From contig NZ_WHVW01000001.1 in NCBI RefSeq assembly GCF_009651005.1, positions 288,611 through 352,610 of the forward strand: a DNA stretch of 64,000 nt, in the 5' to 3' direction. This document shows positions 1-9,304 of this stretch, piece by piece. The notes beneath the pieces are model-generated. The model worked only from the letters and a program-made list of their open reading frames with translations, searched no databases and had not been told where the DNA came from. Position numbers and translations under genes: made by a program. The stretch comes from Sporosarcina obsidiansis (GTDB lineage: Bacteria; Bacillota; Bacilli; Bacillales_A; Planococcaceae). The first letter of the stretch is position 1, and each line of letters opens with the position of its first letter.

Positions 1-165
1 CTCTTGGCTTCGGCTGACCCCGCAGTTGCGCCTTCGCTGGTGACTAATAGTTTAGAGTGCAGCCATTCCTTTTTGTTGCTGATCAAGTTTAAGCGAACTT
101 CTTTATAGAGTGTACGGTGAGTGGCCCTCGTATCGCTTTGGAGATGGGGAATTGCTTTTTCCAGA
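1..165. repeat. Interspersed intergenic repeat, copy A (left-truncated by window edge)
   Basis: This stretch aligns almost end to end with 33797-33960: shared blocks include CTCTTGGC, CGGCTGAC, CCGCAGTTGCG, TTTTGTTGCTG, TCAAGTT and GGTGAGTGG. It is followed at 166-180 by GTCAACTAGC, which in copy B belongs to a hairpin. No open frame spans it. It looks like a dispersed non-coding repeat unit of about 190 bp. Both copies lie beside accessory or decayed genes. It is cut by the window start, so its left limit is unknown. Confidence 0.75.
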
Positions 166-315
166 AGTCAACTAGCAGTGGATGGATGAAAAGCTGTAGA
201 AATTCATCAGTCAATTTTACAGGTGTTATCTTCGAAAAAAATTAACGTAACCAACTAACCAAAGTGATATAAATCTTGGATTACTTATCGAACAAAATTA
301 TATGGATATCTGGTG

Positions 316-717
316 TAGGAGGAGGCTTTTCAGCACGCTGAGGAGCTTTTTTATCGTGAGGCAGACCGATTCACCGTGTAGTTAATATCTATTTTTAGAA
401 ACGAGCCAGTGGGCATTGTATGCGAAGCGAGTGTTGATCTAGCCGTTTTACGTGGAGAGCAGGTGTCTGCACTGGAGTTGCTTCAAGTCTAGAAAGGAAT
501 GGTTTCAGTATTATTGAAGGATTTGGCCCACCCCCATTATCAGGCTTTTGTGTTGAGTGATTGTACCGCGGAAGATATTTTGTCCGAAAAGGAAGAGAAT
601 ACTTTTTTAGCAGCAGTAGAAGTGCCAACTGAGCAAGGAACTGTTTTTTACAATGACACGTTCGGAGGCAAACAAATGAAGCAACTTAGGGAGATGAATC
701 AAAGAAGGAAATCATAA
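316..717 (+). pseudogene. Decayed gene with in-frame TAG codons; product not recognised
   Basis: One frame reads as protein-like sequence from 319 to the TAA at 715-717 but is cut by TAG at 379-381 and 490-492, with another TAG at 316-318 at its upstream edge. The last open piece (from an ATG at 499) contains FVLSDCTAEDILSEKEEN and ends KQLREMNQRRKS. The earlier pieces contain AEELFYREADRF and EPVGIVCEASVDLAVLRGEQ. I do not recognise the family. Regular codon use between the stops suggests a former coding region rather than chance. The following 248 bases to the response regulator hold nothing else I can name. Confidence 0.45.
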
Positions 718-971
718 ATCTTGGTTGACATTTCGAATATTATGGAGGTTATTGGAAATTTTAATATTGAGTAAAGTAAGAAATAACGGATGTGCCGCAA
801 ACGGGCCATTTAATTGAATAATGTTTTTAAAGAAATCTTGGAGTCTATGGCATAATAAAGATATTTTATAGGGAATTATTGTTATTATAGATAGTAGAAC
901 AATCTCATTTATTTTCTTATCCAAATAAAAGAACAATTAGGATCCGCAAATTTTACAAAGGGAGTGTGTTC

Positions 972-1640
972 ATGTCAAAAATTGTTATTATTGAGGACAC
1001 GGAAAAGATAAGAGAGGAACTAAAAACCTTTTTAATCAGATATGGATATGAGACTGTTGCGCCAACAAATTTTGAAAATATTATTAATGATACTCTAAGG
1101 GAAGAACCTGATCTAATACTTTTAGACATTAACCTGCCCATATTTGATGGATACTATATTTGCAGAGAAATAAGAAAAACCTCTGATGTACCAATAATAG
1201 TCGTTACGAGCAGGGATAACGAGATGGACGAACTTATGAGTATGAATTTAGGTGCTGATGATTTTATTACAAAGCCATTTAATACTCAAATTCTTTTGGC
1301 GAGGATTGAAACTATATTAAGAAGAGTTCACGGATCTAACCTCCGAGATACTATTGTTTATAACGATCTAAAGCTTAATTTATCCAATGGTTCTGTTATT
1401 TATAATAAGAGGACAGCAGAGCTAACCAAAAATGAACTCAAAATACTTTCCTGCTTGATTAAAAATAAAGGAAAGATCGTATCAAGGGATGATTTAATGG
1501 ACTTTATGTGGAATTCTGATGTATTTGTTGATGATAATAATTTATCCGTTAATATTACGAGATTAAGAAAAAAACTTGAAGGAGTAGGGATGAAGGAAAA
1601 TATAGAAACAAGACGTGGATTAGGTTATATACTACCATGA
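972..1640 (+). CDS. OmpR-family response regulator of a Bce-type antimicrobial peptide sensing module
   Basis: A 222-aa response regulator: receiver domain (about 1-115) with the acidic pair E8/D9, phospho-acceptor D52 in LILLDINLP and the conserved lysine in ITKPF, then a winged-helix DNA-binding domain (about 125-222) ending RRGLGYIL. The ATG at 972 is chosen because AGGGAG lies 7 bases upstream; the GTG at 966 overlaps that site. It overlaps the kinase gene by 4 bases (ATGA). With the following kinase, ATPase and permease genes it forms a BceRS-BceAB-type layout. In known modules the regulator activates the neighbouring ABC operon when the transporter meets peptide antibiotics such as bacitracin or nisin. 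The substrate here cannot be read from sequence. Confidence 0.9.
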   Translation: MSKIVIIEDTEKIREELKTFLIRYGYETVAPTNFENIINDTLREEPDLILLDINLPIFDGYYICREIRKTSDVPIIVVTSRDNEMDELMSMNLGADDFITKPFNTQILLARIETILRRVHGSNLRDTIVYNDLKLNLSNGSVIYNKRTAELTKNELKILSCLIKNKGKIVSRDDLMDFMWNSDVFVDDNNLSVNITRLRKKLEGVGMKENIETRRGLGYILP

Positions 1641-2641
1641 GTATAAAAGATTATTTAAAAGATAGAACGTTATTTCTGCTAATCAATTTTATATTATTCA
1701 TCATCATATGCGGGATTATGCTACTAATTAACATTAACAGCAAAATAATTCTCCTGATTTTCTGCATATGGTTTTTCCCCATTCTATCTTATATAATTGT
1801 GGAATTTATTAAACAAAAAAGCTTTTACGTTAAGTTAAACGATATAATGGAAAGTTTGGATAAAAAATATCTATTGTCTGAAATTGTGAAAGAACCCCAT
1901 TTTATAGAAGGTAAGTTCTTATATGATTTATTAAAACGGGCAAACAAGGATATGCATGAGCATGTAAAGAAATATAGAGATATGGAGCATGAGTATAGAG
2001 AGTATATAGAAACCTGGGTACATGAGATCAAGACCCCTATTGCATCAGCAAGGTTAATTATAGAAAATAATCAAAATGATATTACCAAAGACATTAATAC
2101 TGAAATAAAGGAAATTGAAGAATACATCGAACAAGTATTATATTACTCAAGAAGTAATAATGTAAGCAAAGATTATATTATTAAAGAGGTCTCTTTAGCT
2201 ACTCTTGTAAGAAGCGTCGTCAAGAAAAACTCCAGAGACTTTATTAGCAAAAGTATTTCTATTGATATTGAAGGTGTAGAAGGCATTGTGTACAGCGACG
2301 TTAAATGGCTGGAATTTATATTAAATCAAGTGATAGGAAATGCCATTAAATACGTTAGAGAAAGTATTGGTAAGGTGAAAATATTTACTACTCGAAATGA
2401 AAACAATATAGTACTTACCATAGAGGATAATGGCATAGGTATTAAAGAGAAGGACATAAATAGAGTTTTTGAAAAGGGGTTTACTGGCGAGAATGGAAGG
2501 AAGTTTGGAAGGTCTACCGGTATAGGACTTTATTTATGCAAAAAACTTGCTGCACAGCTTGGCTTAGGACTAACCTTAACTTCAAAAACGGGAGAAGGAA
2601 CAAAGGTTAGCATTATTTTTCCTTTAGGAAACGTAAACTAA
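1637..2641 (+). CDS. Intramembrane-sensing histidine kinase, BceS-like
   Basis: A 334-aa kinase with two membrane helices in the first 60 residues and almost no extracellular loop, the hallmark of the intramembrane-sensing group. Histidine H129 lies in TWVHEIKTPIASARL (DHp helix). ATP-binding boxes follow: N box near NQVIGNAIKY, G1 EDNGIGI, F box and G2 STGIGLYLCKKLA. Kinases of this type do not see the peptide themselves but read the state of a partner BceB-type permease, which is encoded at 4038-6047. It is translationally coupled to the regulator, and a strong terminator at 2663-2700 separates the two from the transporter operon. Confidence 0.9.
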   Translation: MSIKDYLKDRTLFLLINFILFIIICGIMLLININSKIILLIFCIWFFPILSYIIVEFIKQKSFYVKLNDIMESLDKKYLLSEIVKEPHFIEGKFLYDLLKRANKDMHEHVKKYRDMEHEYREYIETWVHEIKTPIASARLIIENNQNDITKDINTEIKEIEEYIEQVLYYSRSNNVSKDYIIKEVSLATLVRSVVKKNSRDFISKSISIDIEGVEGIVYSDVKWLEFILNQVIGNAIKYVRESIGKVKIFTTRNENNIVLTIEDNGIGIKEKDINRVFEKGFTGENGRKFGRSTGIGLYLCKKLAAQLGLGLTLTSKTGEGTKVSIIFPLGNVN

Positions 2642-2662
2642 ATGAATTGTTTTTTTGAGTGT

Positions 2663-2700
2663 AACGGATTTATGGCAATAGCTATAAATCCGTTTTTTTT
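2663..2700 (+). terminator. Intrinsic terminator after the kinase gene
   Basis: An 11-bp perfect stem (2663-2673 with 2684-2694) closes a 10-base loop and is followed by a run of T. It separates the two-component genes from the 138-aa/ABC operon, so the latter needs its own promoter in 2700-2807. Confidence 0.85.
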
Positions 2701-2807
2701 TATGCCTAACCTTGCAAAAATGTAACTTTAATAAAATATAAACAAATATGTCCTCCTAATGACTACTGATAAGATACGTATAAGAAATCAGATTAGGGGG
2801 AATTGAA

Positions 2808-3224
2808 ATGAAAAAAATAGTAAACACCATAGTGGCTGTCATATTTTTATTTGTTGGAGTTTTCTTTGCATACGAATACATTACGGATCCAAAGATTGTA
2901 GATGGGGTTGTGTCGAAAAGTATCGATGACAAGGGAAAACCCGTAGGGATAACAACTGAGTTCTCACCGGAGGATACGATTTATTTCAGTGCAAAAGCTA
3001 ACAGATTTTGGATAAAAAAAGCAGAAGTCGTATGGTATAAAGGTGAAATTGCAACTGCAAACAGATTGTTAGTGGAGGAAGGAATTAAGCTTAATGAAGC
3101 AGGATACTTCACAGCCGAGCTATCTGTTCCCGAAGGTCTTGATGAAGGTGATTATAGTGTAACGATTTATGTAGACGGTAAGAAAATTCGAGAAACAGAC
3201 GCCGAATTTGATATTAAAAAATAG
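2808..3224 (+). CDS. Small membrane-anchored or exported protein in the Bce-type module; function unknown
   Basis: A 138-aa protein with one N-terminal hydrophobic segment (about residues 4-22) and no lipobox cysteine, so it is either an uncleaved anchor or a secreted protein. The rest is predicted outside the cell: acidic and strand-rich, with EAGYFTAELSVPEGLDEGDY and VTIYVDGKKIRE, which resembles an Ig-like beta sandwich. Start: ATG with AGGGGGAA upstream. It begins the operon that continues with the ATPase at 3281 and follows the terminator at 2663-2700. Classical BceAB operons lack such a gene, so it may be an accessory binding or immunity factor; that role is inference. I do not recognise the family. 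Confidence 0.75.
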   Translation: MKKIVNTIVAVIFLFVGVFFAYEYITDPKIVDGVVSKSIDDKGKPVGITTEFSPEDTIYFSAKANRFWIKKAEVVWYKGEIATANRLLVEEGIKLNEAGYFTAELSVPEGLDEGDYSVTIYVDGKKIRETDAEFDIKK

Positions 3225-3280
3225 AGAGAGATGTGAAAACGATTATTTGAAAATCTCATAAAACAGATGGAGGAAAGATA

Positions 3281-4048
3281 ATGCAAACTATACTAAGCGT
3301 TGAAAAGATTGAAAAATATTATGGTAATAAAGGAAATATAACTAAAGCCATTGACAATATAAGCTTTAAGGTAAGACAGGGAGAGTTTCTAGGAATCATG
3401 GGTCCTTCAGGCAGCGGCAAGACGACACTCTTGAATTGTATTTCAACCATTGATAATGTGACGACGGGCAAAATTATTATAAATAATCAAGATATTACAG
3501 TTCTTAAGGCAAAAGCCATGGAAGAATTTAGACGTGATGAATTAGGTTTTATATTCCAGGATTTTAACCTTCTTGACACACTAACTGCTTACGAAAATAT
3601 AGCTTTATCCTTAACGATACAAAATAGGGGAATAAAAGAAATAGATGAACTGATTAAAGATGTGGCGAAAAAACTTGAAATTACAGAAATGCTCAGCAAG
3701 TTTCCCTTTCAAATGTCAGGGGGACAGAAACAAAGAGTTGCATGTGCTAGGGCTATCGTTACTGAGCCCTCTCTTATTTTGGCCGATGAACCTACTGGCG
3801 CATTAGATTCAAAATCCTCAAGATTACTTTTGGGTTCATTTGAAAAACTGAATAAAGAGTTTCAATCCACGATACTGATGGTTACTCACGACTCCTTTAC
3901 GGCAAGCTATGCCAATAGAATTTTGTTTATAAAAGATGGCCGGATTTTTAATGAATTAATACGTGGAGAAGATACGAGAAAGGAATTCTTCAATAAAATA
4001 ATTGAAGTTGTTACTTTACTTGGAGGCGATGTTGGCAATGTTCTTTAA
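3281..4048 (+). CDS. ABC transporter ATP-binding protein, BceA-like
   Basis: A 255-aa ATPase with Walker [10 protein letters not shown]-loop [12 protein letters not shown], signature MSGGQKQR, Walker [14 protein letters not shown] and the switch histidine in VTHDSF. The ALDSKSS stretch after Walker B is typical of the MacB/BceA group. It has AGATGGAGGAAAG just upstream. Its 3' end overlaps the permease start by about 11 bases, so the two are translationally coupled. With the large permease it should form a peptide-detoxifying transporter that also signals to the kinase at 1637-2641. Confidence 0.92.
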   Translation: MQTILSVEKIEKYYGNKGNITKAIDNISFKVRQGEFLGIMGPSGSGKTTLLNCISTIDNVTTGKIIINNQDITVLKAKAMEEFRRDELGFIFQDFNLLDTLTAYENIALSLTIQNRGIKEIDELIKDVAKKLEITEMLSKFPFQMSGGQKQRVACARAIVTEPSLILADEPTGALDSKSSRLLLGSFEKLNKEFQSTILMVTHDSFTASYANRILFIKDGRIFNELIRGEDTRKEFFNKIIEVVTLLGGDVGNVL

Positions 4049-6047
4049 AATAGCTATTAACAATGTAAAAAGAAGCTTTAGGGATTATACAATATATTTC
4101 CTTACACTGACCCTTGCAGTATGTATATTCTATAGTTTCAACTCGATTAATTCTCAAAATTCCATATTAGAATTAAATAAAAATGCCAGCTTTATGATAA
4201 CACTGAATAAACTTATTGCTGGAACGTCAGTATTTGTATCTTTTATTCTTGGCGGGCTGATCATTTATGCAAATAAATTTCTAATTAAAAAGCGGAAAAA
4301 AGAATTAGGTATATATATGACATTAGGAATGTCAAAACGTAAAATTTCAAAAATCTTGATCTTTGAAACCCTTTTAATAGGTGTGCTGTCCCTTGTGGTA
4401 GGAATTTTACTCGGAATTATCGTATCGCAGGGTCTGTCGCTTCTTGTGGCTAACATCTTGTCGGTTGATCTGAACAAATATAAGTTTATTATTTCATTGA
4501 GCGCGGTGGGTAAATCGGTTCTGTACTTTGGAATAATTTATCTGCTGGTAATGATCTTCAATCAGTTTACTATTTCGAAATACAAATTGATCGATATGTT
4601 AAATGCTACAAAGAAGAATGAAGAAGTAAAGCTCAAGAATTCTTTTATATCATTGTTAATATTTATTTTATCAATGGCATTGTTAGTAACTGCTTACACC
4701 AGGATACTAAAAACCGGCTTAGCTGCTGGAAACGGTGAATTGTCAGTCACTGTCATGATGGGAGTTATCGGAACTCTGTTATTCTTTTTCAGTCTCTCTA
4801 ACTTCTTTATCCATATTGTGCAAAAGAGCAAAAGAATTTATCTGAAAGATATAAATATATTTGTATTAAGACAGATAAACAACAAGATCAATACTAACTT
4901 TCTATCTATGACTGTAATATGTCTTATGCTTTTTTTAACTATTACCCTTTTATTTACGGCGTTTGATTTGAAAGGAACAGTTGATAAAAATTTAGAAGAA
5001 AATATCCCTTTTGACGCTTCTGCGTTTCTCGTCGTTGATAACAAAAACGAAGATCCAAAGGTAAATGATATAGAAGAATATTTAAATAAAATAAACTTTA
5101 AATTTGAAACATATGAAAAACATTCCTTTTATGATGAATACAAACTTAATTTAACTATTGAGAATTTGTTATTAGAGTATTTAAGCAGTCAGGAGCAGAT
5201 TGATTTAAAGAAAAATTATTTGGATGGCGCTGTATCCGCCATTAAAATATCGGATTATAATTCAATTATAAAGCTTAAGGGTCAAGAGGCTGTAAATTTG
5301 AAGGAGAATGAGGTTTTAGTTGTATCTAACTATGGTCGGGTCAATAGTGCTTTGCCTGACTATATGAAAAATGAAAACAGCATTAATATAGATGATAAAG
5401 TATATACCATCAAAAATGAAACTCCTATAGAGGAGAGTATAAAGAACACAGGAGGCAGCAAATTCTTTTATCTCATAATTCCTGATAACTTTAAAGGAGA
5501 CCTGCAAACAGAGTTTACAAGTTTTAATGTGCTATATGATGATCGCTATTTTGAGAAATCGGAGAAGAAATTTTCAAACTTGTTTAATAAGCTTTCGGAA
5601 GATCAATATAGAGACATCTCTCCAGCCTTAGTTATCGGGAGTACAAGGGATCAAATACAAGATAAAGAAAATGGTTTTGCAGCAATAATTGTATTCATTG
5701 GTCTTTTTTTAGGTCTCATATTTATAATATCCAGCGCAGCAGTTATGGCATTGCAGCAGTTATCTGACGCAAGTGACAGCCTGGAACGATATAAGTCCCT
5801 GAAGAAAATCGGTGTTACTGAAAAATTAATAAACAAAGCGATATTGAAACAAAGCTTAATCTATTTTTTTGTACCCTTAGGCTTGGCTATTATTCATTCA
5901 ATAGTAGGAATAACCGCAGTTAATGATATTTTAGCATTTCACTATCAAAGTATCATAGCAAGTTTTTTATTCCTTGTCATAATATATGGTGCATATTTTT
6001 ATGCAACGTATGCTGGTGTTAAGAATATAGTTAAAAATAGCAACTAA
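4038..6047 (+). CDS. ABC transporter permease with FtsX domains, BceB-like
   Basis: A 669-aa permease with about ten membrane helices and a large extracellular region (about residues 315-540) between two FtsX-like halves, the layout of BceB. The N-terminus [17 protein letters not shown] matches the family's usual cytosolic lead. I prefer ATG 4038 to the TTG at 4002 because GGAGG (4022-4026) lies 11 bases before it, whereas the upstream start has no such site. The C-terminal half carries FIISSAAVMALQQLSDA and the charged RYKSLKKIGVTE loop common in this family. The extracellular domain would bind the peptide or lipid II complex. Codons are strongly AT-rich compared with genes after 7300. Confidence 0.92.
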   Translation: MFFKIAINNVKRSFRDYTIYFLTLTLAVCIFYSFNSINSQNSILELNKNASFMITLNKLIAGTSVFVSFILGGLIIYANKFLIKKRKKELGIYMTLGMSKRKISKILIFETLLIGVLSLVVGILLGIIVSQGLSLLVANILSVDLNKYKFIISLSAVGKSVLYFGIIYLLVMIFNQFTISKYKLIDMLNATKKNEEVKLKNSFISLLIFILSMALLVTAYTRILKTGLAAGNGELSVTVMMGVIGTLLFFFSLSNFFIHIVQKSKRIYLKDINIFVLRQINNKINTNFLSMTVICLMLFLTITLLFTAFDLKGTVDKNLEENIPFDASAFLVVDNKNEDPKVNDIEEYLNKINFKFETYEKHSFYDEYKLNLTIENLLLEYLSSQEQIDLKKNYLDGAVSAIKISDYNSIIKLKGQEAVNLKENEVLVVSNYGRVNSALPDYMKNENSINIDDKVYTIKNETPIEESIKNTGGSKFFYLIIPDNFKGDLQTEFTSFNVLYDDRYFEKSEKKFSNLFNKLSEDQYRDISPALVIGSTRDQIQDKENGFAAIIVFIGLFLGLIFIISSAAVMALQQLSDASDSLERYKSLKKIGVTEKLINKAILKQSLIYFFVPLGLAIIHSIVGITAVNDILAFHYQSIIASFLFLVIIYGAYFYATYAGVKNIVKNSN

Positions 6048-6148
6048 TTCTAATTAAATATATGTTGATTGGTGAACTAACAAGGATGCTTGGTTCGAAA
6101 GTAGCCAAGCATCTTACATAAATCCACCAACACATCAACAAAATAAGA

Positions 6149-6562
6149 GTGGAGGGAATTGCTATTATTTTAAAGAGAAAAATATTAACTGCTATTCTTA
6201 GTAGTTTGTTATTTGCACTTATCTTTTCACTACTTGGTAGCTTCGAAGTGAACCGATTTTTTAATTTATATTTCAATTTATATTATTTAAACTTATTATT
6301 TGTAATTACATACGGAGTTATTGCTTCCTGCTTTAGTGACTGGATTAGTAGGAAAATTGCTAAAGGATCTTATAGTTGTGAAATTATCTCCTTCTTATTA
6401 CATTGCGGTTTCGGAGCAGTATTACAAGCATTTGGTCTTGGGTCGGCTATCTCATTCTTTATGATTGATCGTTTATTAAGTAGGGTTAAGATTGGATGGC
6501 TATCAGTTATCATAGCATTATCTATTGTAGTACTGGCATTTATAATTTTAATTAATTGGTAG
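6149..6562 (+). CDS. Small four-helix membrane protein, function unknown
   Basis: Up to 137 aa with four hydrophobic stretches (ILTAILSSLLFALIFSLLG, YLNLLFVITYGVIASCF, LLHCGFGAVLQAFGLG, WLSVIIALSIVVLAF). The only canonical start in frame, GTG 6149, lies inside the GGAGGG ribosome site. The natural start may therefore be a non-canonical ATT a few codons downstream, or the gene may have been altered. It resembles small hypothetical membrane proteins of Bacillus (UPF0715-like is possible but unproven). Its AT-richness matches the Bce-type island, and it is not clearly part of that operon (101-base gap). Confidence 0.6.
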   Translation: MEGIAIILKRKILTAILSSLLFALIFSLLGSFEVNRFFNLYFNLYYLNLLFVITYGVIASCFSDWISRKIAKGSYSCEIISFLLHCGFGAVLQAFGLGSAISFFMIDRLLSRVKIGWLSVIIALSIVVLAFIILINW

Positions 6563-6673
6563 ACAAAATAAGCGAATAGACTTAACAGTGAGAGATTCGT
6601 ATTATGTAATTAAAGTAACAAAATTTTTAGTTGAATATCGATTTTCAACAATCGGGCGCGATTATCGCACACT

Positions 6674-6719
6674 AAAAAGGTTAACTTCTCAATTTTTTGT
6701 TGAGAAGTTGACCTTTTTG
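6674..6719. terminator. Strong stem-loop after the small membrane protein
   Basis: A stem of about 19 bp (6674-6692 with 6699-6718) and a short T-rich loop, rich in A on the left and T on the right, so it can end transcription in either direction. It closes the AT-rich island on the right. Confidence 0.75.
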
Positions 6720-6790
6720 TTATCTTATCTCCTAGCTTCCTAGCGTACATCCTATAAACTACCATTGAAATACAAATGCAACCAATGTCA

Positions 6791-7032
6791 TGAAAGGCAT
6801 ATTGACAGCACTTGTGGTTTTAGTCGGGATTTGTGCAGCTTTATTTATCTGAATTCAGCAGAATCCAGATAAAGCCTCCGAACGCAATCACGCCAAGGCG
6901 TAATGGATTATCATCAAGCGTATGCCTTCTGCAGATGATCCGCACGAGAAAAATAAAGTGGTCAAAAGTGTCGGTCGTGTTAGCTGCAGCTGTGATCTGG
7001 CTATTACCGTGGTTGTACTCACTGGTCACATA
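6791..7032 (+). pseudogene. Frameshifted remnant of a small membrane protein gene
   Basis: From ATG 6791 the frame reads MKGILTALVVLVGICAALFI and then meets TGA, continues IQQNPDKASERNHAKA to a TAA, and runs on as WIIIKRMPSADDPHEKNK. The closing membrane helix SVVLAAAVIWLLPWLYSLVT lies in a second frame and ends at 7032. Together the pieces look like one small protein with a helix at each end, broken by two stops and a shift. The rest of the 6563-7299 gap holds terminators and the Fur-boxed promoter. Confidence 0.45.
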
Positions 7033-7059
7033 AGTGCAAGTAATAGAAGACTACTTAAC

Positions 7060-7081
7060 AAAAGTAGAATTTTCTACTTTT
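7060..7081. terminator. Short stem-loop
   Basis: AAAAGTAGA (7060-7068) pairs with TCTACTTTT (7073-7081) around a 4-base loop. It could end transcription from the remnant upstream, but the T-run is short. Confidence 0.4.
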
Positions 7082-7220
7082 GAAAATTGGATGTGTATGA
7101 GCTGATTGAATTAGCTAGGATATCTGCCAGCAATAGAATACTACGAGGACGAGCGGCTTAATTACACATCTTCTTCTATGTTAGCAGTATAGTCTTAAAG
7201 AATCATAATTTGAAATCTAT

Positions 7221-7250
7221 TTGACAATGATTATCATTATCACTTATGCT
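7221..7250 (+). promoter_or_regulatory. SigmaA promoter overlapped by a Fur box
   Basis: TTGACA (7221-7226) and TATGCT (7245-7250) are 18 bases apart. The spacer carries a 19-bp palindrome at 7223-7241 that matches the classical Fur consensus GATAATGATTATCATTATC at 18 of 19 positions. Bound Fur would cover the -35 box and block the promoter when iron is plentiful. It controls the five-gene operon 7300-10832. Confidence 0.88.
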
Positions 7251-7299
7251 ATTTATCAATGAGAAGAGTTCTCATTAAAACGAGGGGGTTTGAAGAGAG

Positions 7300-8268
7300 A
7301 TGAAGAGATTAGTAAGTGTGTTAAGTGTGTTCGTACTGCTGTTGATTTTGGGAGCATGTGGCACTCGAGAAGACAAAGCGGCTGATAAAGCAGCGGCTTC
7401 TAGTAAAACTGAAGAGGTAGAGACGGCAAACTCAAGTATCGAAGTGACAGATCTTACAGGCCAGACACTGACGTTTGATCAAACACCATCATCAGTCGCT
7501 ACATTGAGCTCAGGAGATTTAGATATGTTACTAGCACTTGATATAGAAGTAGCGGGGCGTCCGACTGTTCAAGGCCCGCCAGTAGAAGCACTTGCAGAAA
7601 TTCCTGAAATCGGGAATCCACATCAGCCGAATTTTGAGAAGATTGCAGAAATAAATCCGGACGTTTTGATTGCCGCACCGAGCTTCAAACAGCACGAAGC
7701 CAATATGGAGCGTCAAGGAACGAAAATAGTGTACACTGCTGCCAATTCTGTTGAAGATATTCAAAAAACAATTGGATTGTTTGGACAGTTATTCGATAAA
7801 GAAAAAGAAGCGCAAACAATTCAAGACACGATTGCTAGTGCAATTCAGAAAAGTACAGAAGAACAAGCTCATCCTGTGAAGACATTACTCGTCTATGGAG
7901 CACCTGGTACCTATTTAGCGGCACTTCCAAATTCCTTGTCAGGAAACCTATTAGAATTAGCAGGCGGAGAGAATATAGCTAGTGATTTTCCGAATGAAGA
8001 AAAGTATCCACAGTACGCAAGCTTAAGTGTTGAGAAAATCATAGAACGCAATCCTAAAATGGTGATGTTAATTACGCATGGTGAGCCGGAAGCTGTCAAA
8101 GCTGCATTCGAAGGCGAAATGTTGAAGAATCCAGCTTGGAAAAACTTAGACGCGGTGAAGGCTGGAAATGTGATCGTATTGCCTTCTCACTTATTTGGTA
8201 CCAATCCAGGAACCAAAGTGGTAGAGGCACTACATGTGATGAAAGATAGCTTAGGCCAGGTGAAATAA
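7300..8268 (+). CDS. Iron/haem ABC transporter substrate-binding lipoprotein
   Basis: A 322-aa type III (Fe3+-siderophore/haem) binding protein. The N-terminus is a lipoprotein signal with lipobox LLILGAC, followed by an acidic, alanine-rich linker and a periplasmic-binding fold from about residue 48 (IEVTDLTGQTLTF). It opens the operon, 50 bases after the Fur-boxed promoter, with AGGGGG upstream of the ATG. Permease, ATPase and an IsdG-type haem oxygenase follow, which favours haem (IsdE/HupD-like) over a siderophore as ligand. The ligand-contacting residues cannot be assigned by eye, so haem specificity is inference. Confidence 0.85.
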   Translation: MKRLVSVLSVFVLLLILGACGTREDKAADKAAASSKTEEVETANSSIEVTDLTGQTLTFDQTPSSVATLSSGDLDMLLALDIEVAGRPTVQGPPVEALAEIPEIGNPHQPNFEKIAEINPDVLIAAPSFKQHEANMERQGTKIVYTAANSVEDIQKTIGLFGQLFDKEKEAQTIQDTIASAIQKSTEEQAHPVKTLLVYGAPGTYLAALPNSLSGNLLELAGGENIASDFPNEEKYPQYASLSVEKIIERNPKMVMLITHGEPEAVKAAFEGEMLKNPAWKNLDAVKAGNVIVLPSHLFGTNPGTKVVEALHVMKDSLGQVK

Positions 8269-8269
8269 A

Positions 8270-9304
8270 ATGATTGCTGCACACGAACAGACGCAGAAAG
8301 AACGACATCCACTTGCTAGGCAGCGTCTCATTGTGTTGGTGACAAGTGGCAGTTTGCTCTTGATCGCAGCTGTCGCTAGTTTGATGATCGGTCCAGTTTC
8401 GTTCTCCGTGCAAGAAATTTGGAATGGAATTTTCCGAGCTAATGACACGATGGAACGTCGCATTGTATGGGAATTACGATTTCCGCGTGTATTAGTTGGG
8501 TTAATCGTTGGGACTAGTTTGGCGGTGTCAGGTGCAATCTTGCAAGGAATTATGCGTAATCCACTCGCAGATCCAGGAATTATCGGTGTATCTTCCGGAG
8601 CAGGGCTTGCAGCGACCACGATCATGATTATATTTCCCGCGTATATCATGTTCTTACCACTGGCTGCATTTCTCGGTGCACTAGTTACTGCACTGGTCAT
8701 TTATGCCCTGTCATGGAGAGGCGGTGCGTCACCGTTGCGAATTATCCTGGTCGGTGTAGCAATCAATGCGGTTATCGGTGCTTTTATGAGTGCGCTTATG
8801 CTGTTATACAGTGATCGGGTACAGTCGGTTTTGCCTTGGCTTGCGGGTGGGATTGCAGGTGTAGGTTGGGTTCAATTCGAGATGATCATATACTACGCAA
8901 TTGTAGCGATCGTCCTTGCAGCATTTTCGATTAAGCATATCCGAATTTTACGATTAGGAGATGAAGTAGCCAAATTGCTTGGACACAACGTAGAAAGAAG
9001 CCGATTTTTCTTGATTGTTCTGAGTACGTTATTAGCTGGAATGGCTGTCAGTGTCTCAGGATTAATTGGTTTTGTTGGACTGGTGGTACCTCATATTATG
9101 CGTTCGATTGTAGGAGGAGATTATCGTTTCCTCTTGCCTGCTTCCGCGCTCGGCGGTGGATTGCTCGTGGTCGTGGCGGATACGATTGCTCGCAGTGCGT
9201 TTAATCCCATTGAATTGCCTGTTGGAATTTTACTGTCCTTCCTAGGCGGACCATTCTTCTTGTATTTAATTCAAAAACGGAGGGATTCATTTGCTGATAA
9301 CTAA
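8270..9304 (+). CDS. FecCD-family iron/haem permease
   Basis: A 344-aa integral membrane protein of the BtuC/FecCD type with about ten helices. Family landmarks visible are WELRFPRVLVGLIVG near the start, GAILQGIMRNPLADPGIIGV, the coupling-helix region, and the C-terminal SGLIGFVGLVVPHIMR and GGDYRFLLPAS. Start ATG one base after the binding-protein stop, with AGGTGAAAT upstream. It overlaps the ATPase gene by 14 bases, so the transporter genes are tightly coupled. Confidence 0.92.
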   Translation: MIAAHEQTQKERHPLARQRLIVLVTSGSLLLIAAVASLMIGPVSFSVQEIWNGIFRANDTMERRIVWELRFPRVLVGLIVGTSLAVSGAILQGIMRNPLADPGIIGVSSGAGLAATTIMIIFPAYIMFLPLAAFLGALVTALVIYALSWRGGASPLRIILVGVAINAVIGAFMSALMLLYSDRVQSVLPWLAGGIAGVGWVQFEMIIYYAIVAIVLAAFSIKHIRILRLGDEVAKLLGHNVERSRFFLIVLSTLLAGMAVSVSGLIGFVGLVVPHIMRSIVGGDYRFLLPASALGGGLLVVVADTIARSAFNPIELPVGILLSFLGGPFFLYLIQKRRDSFADN

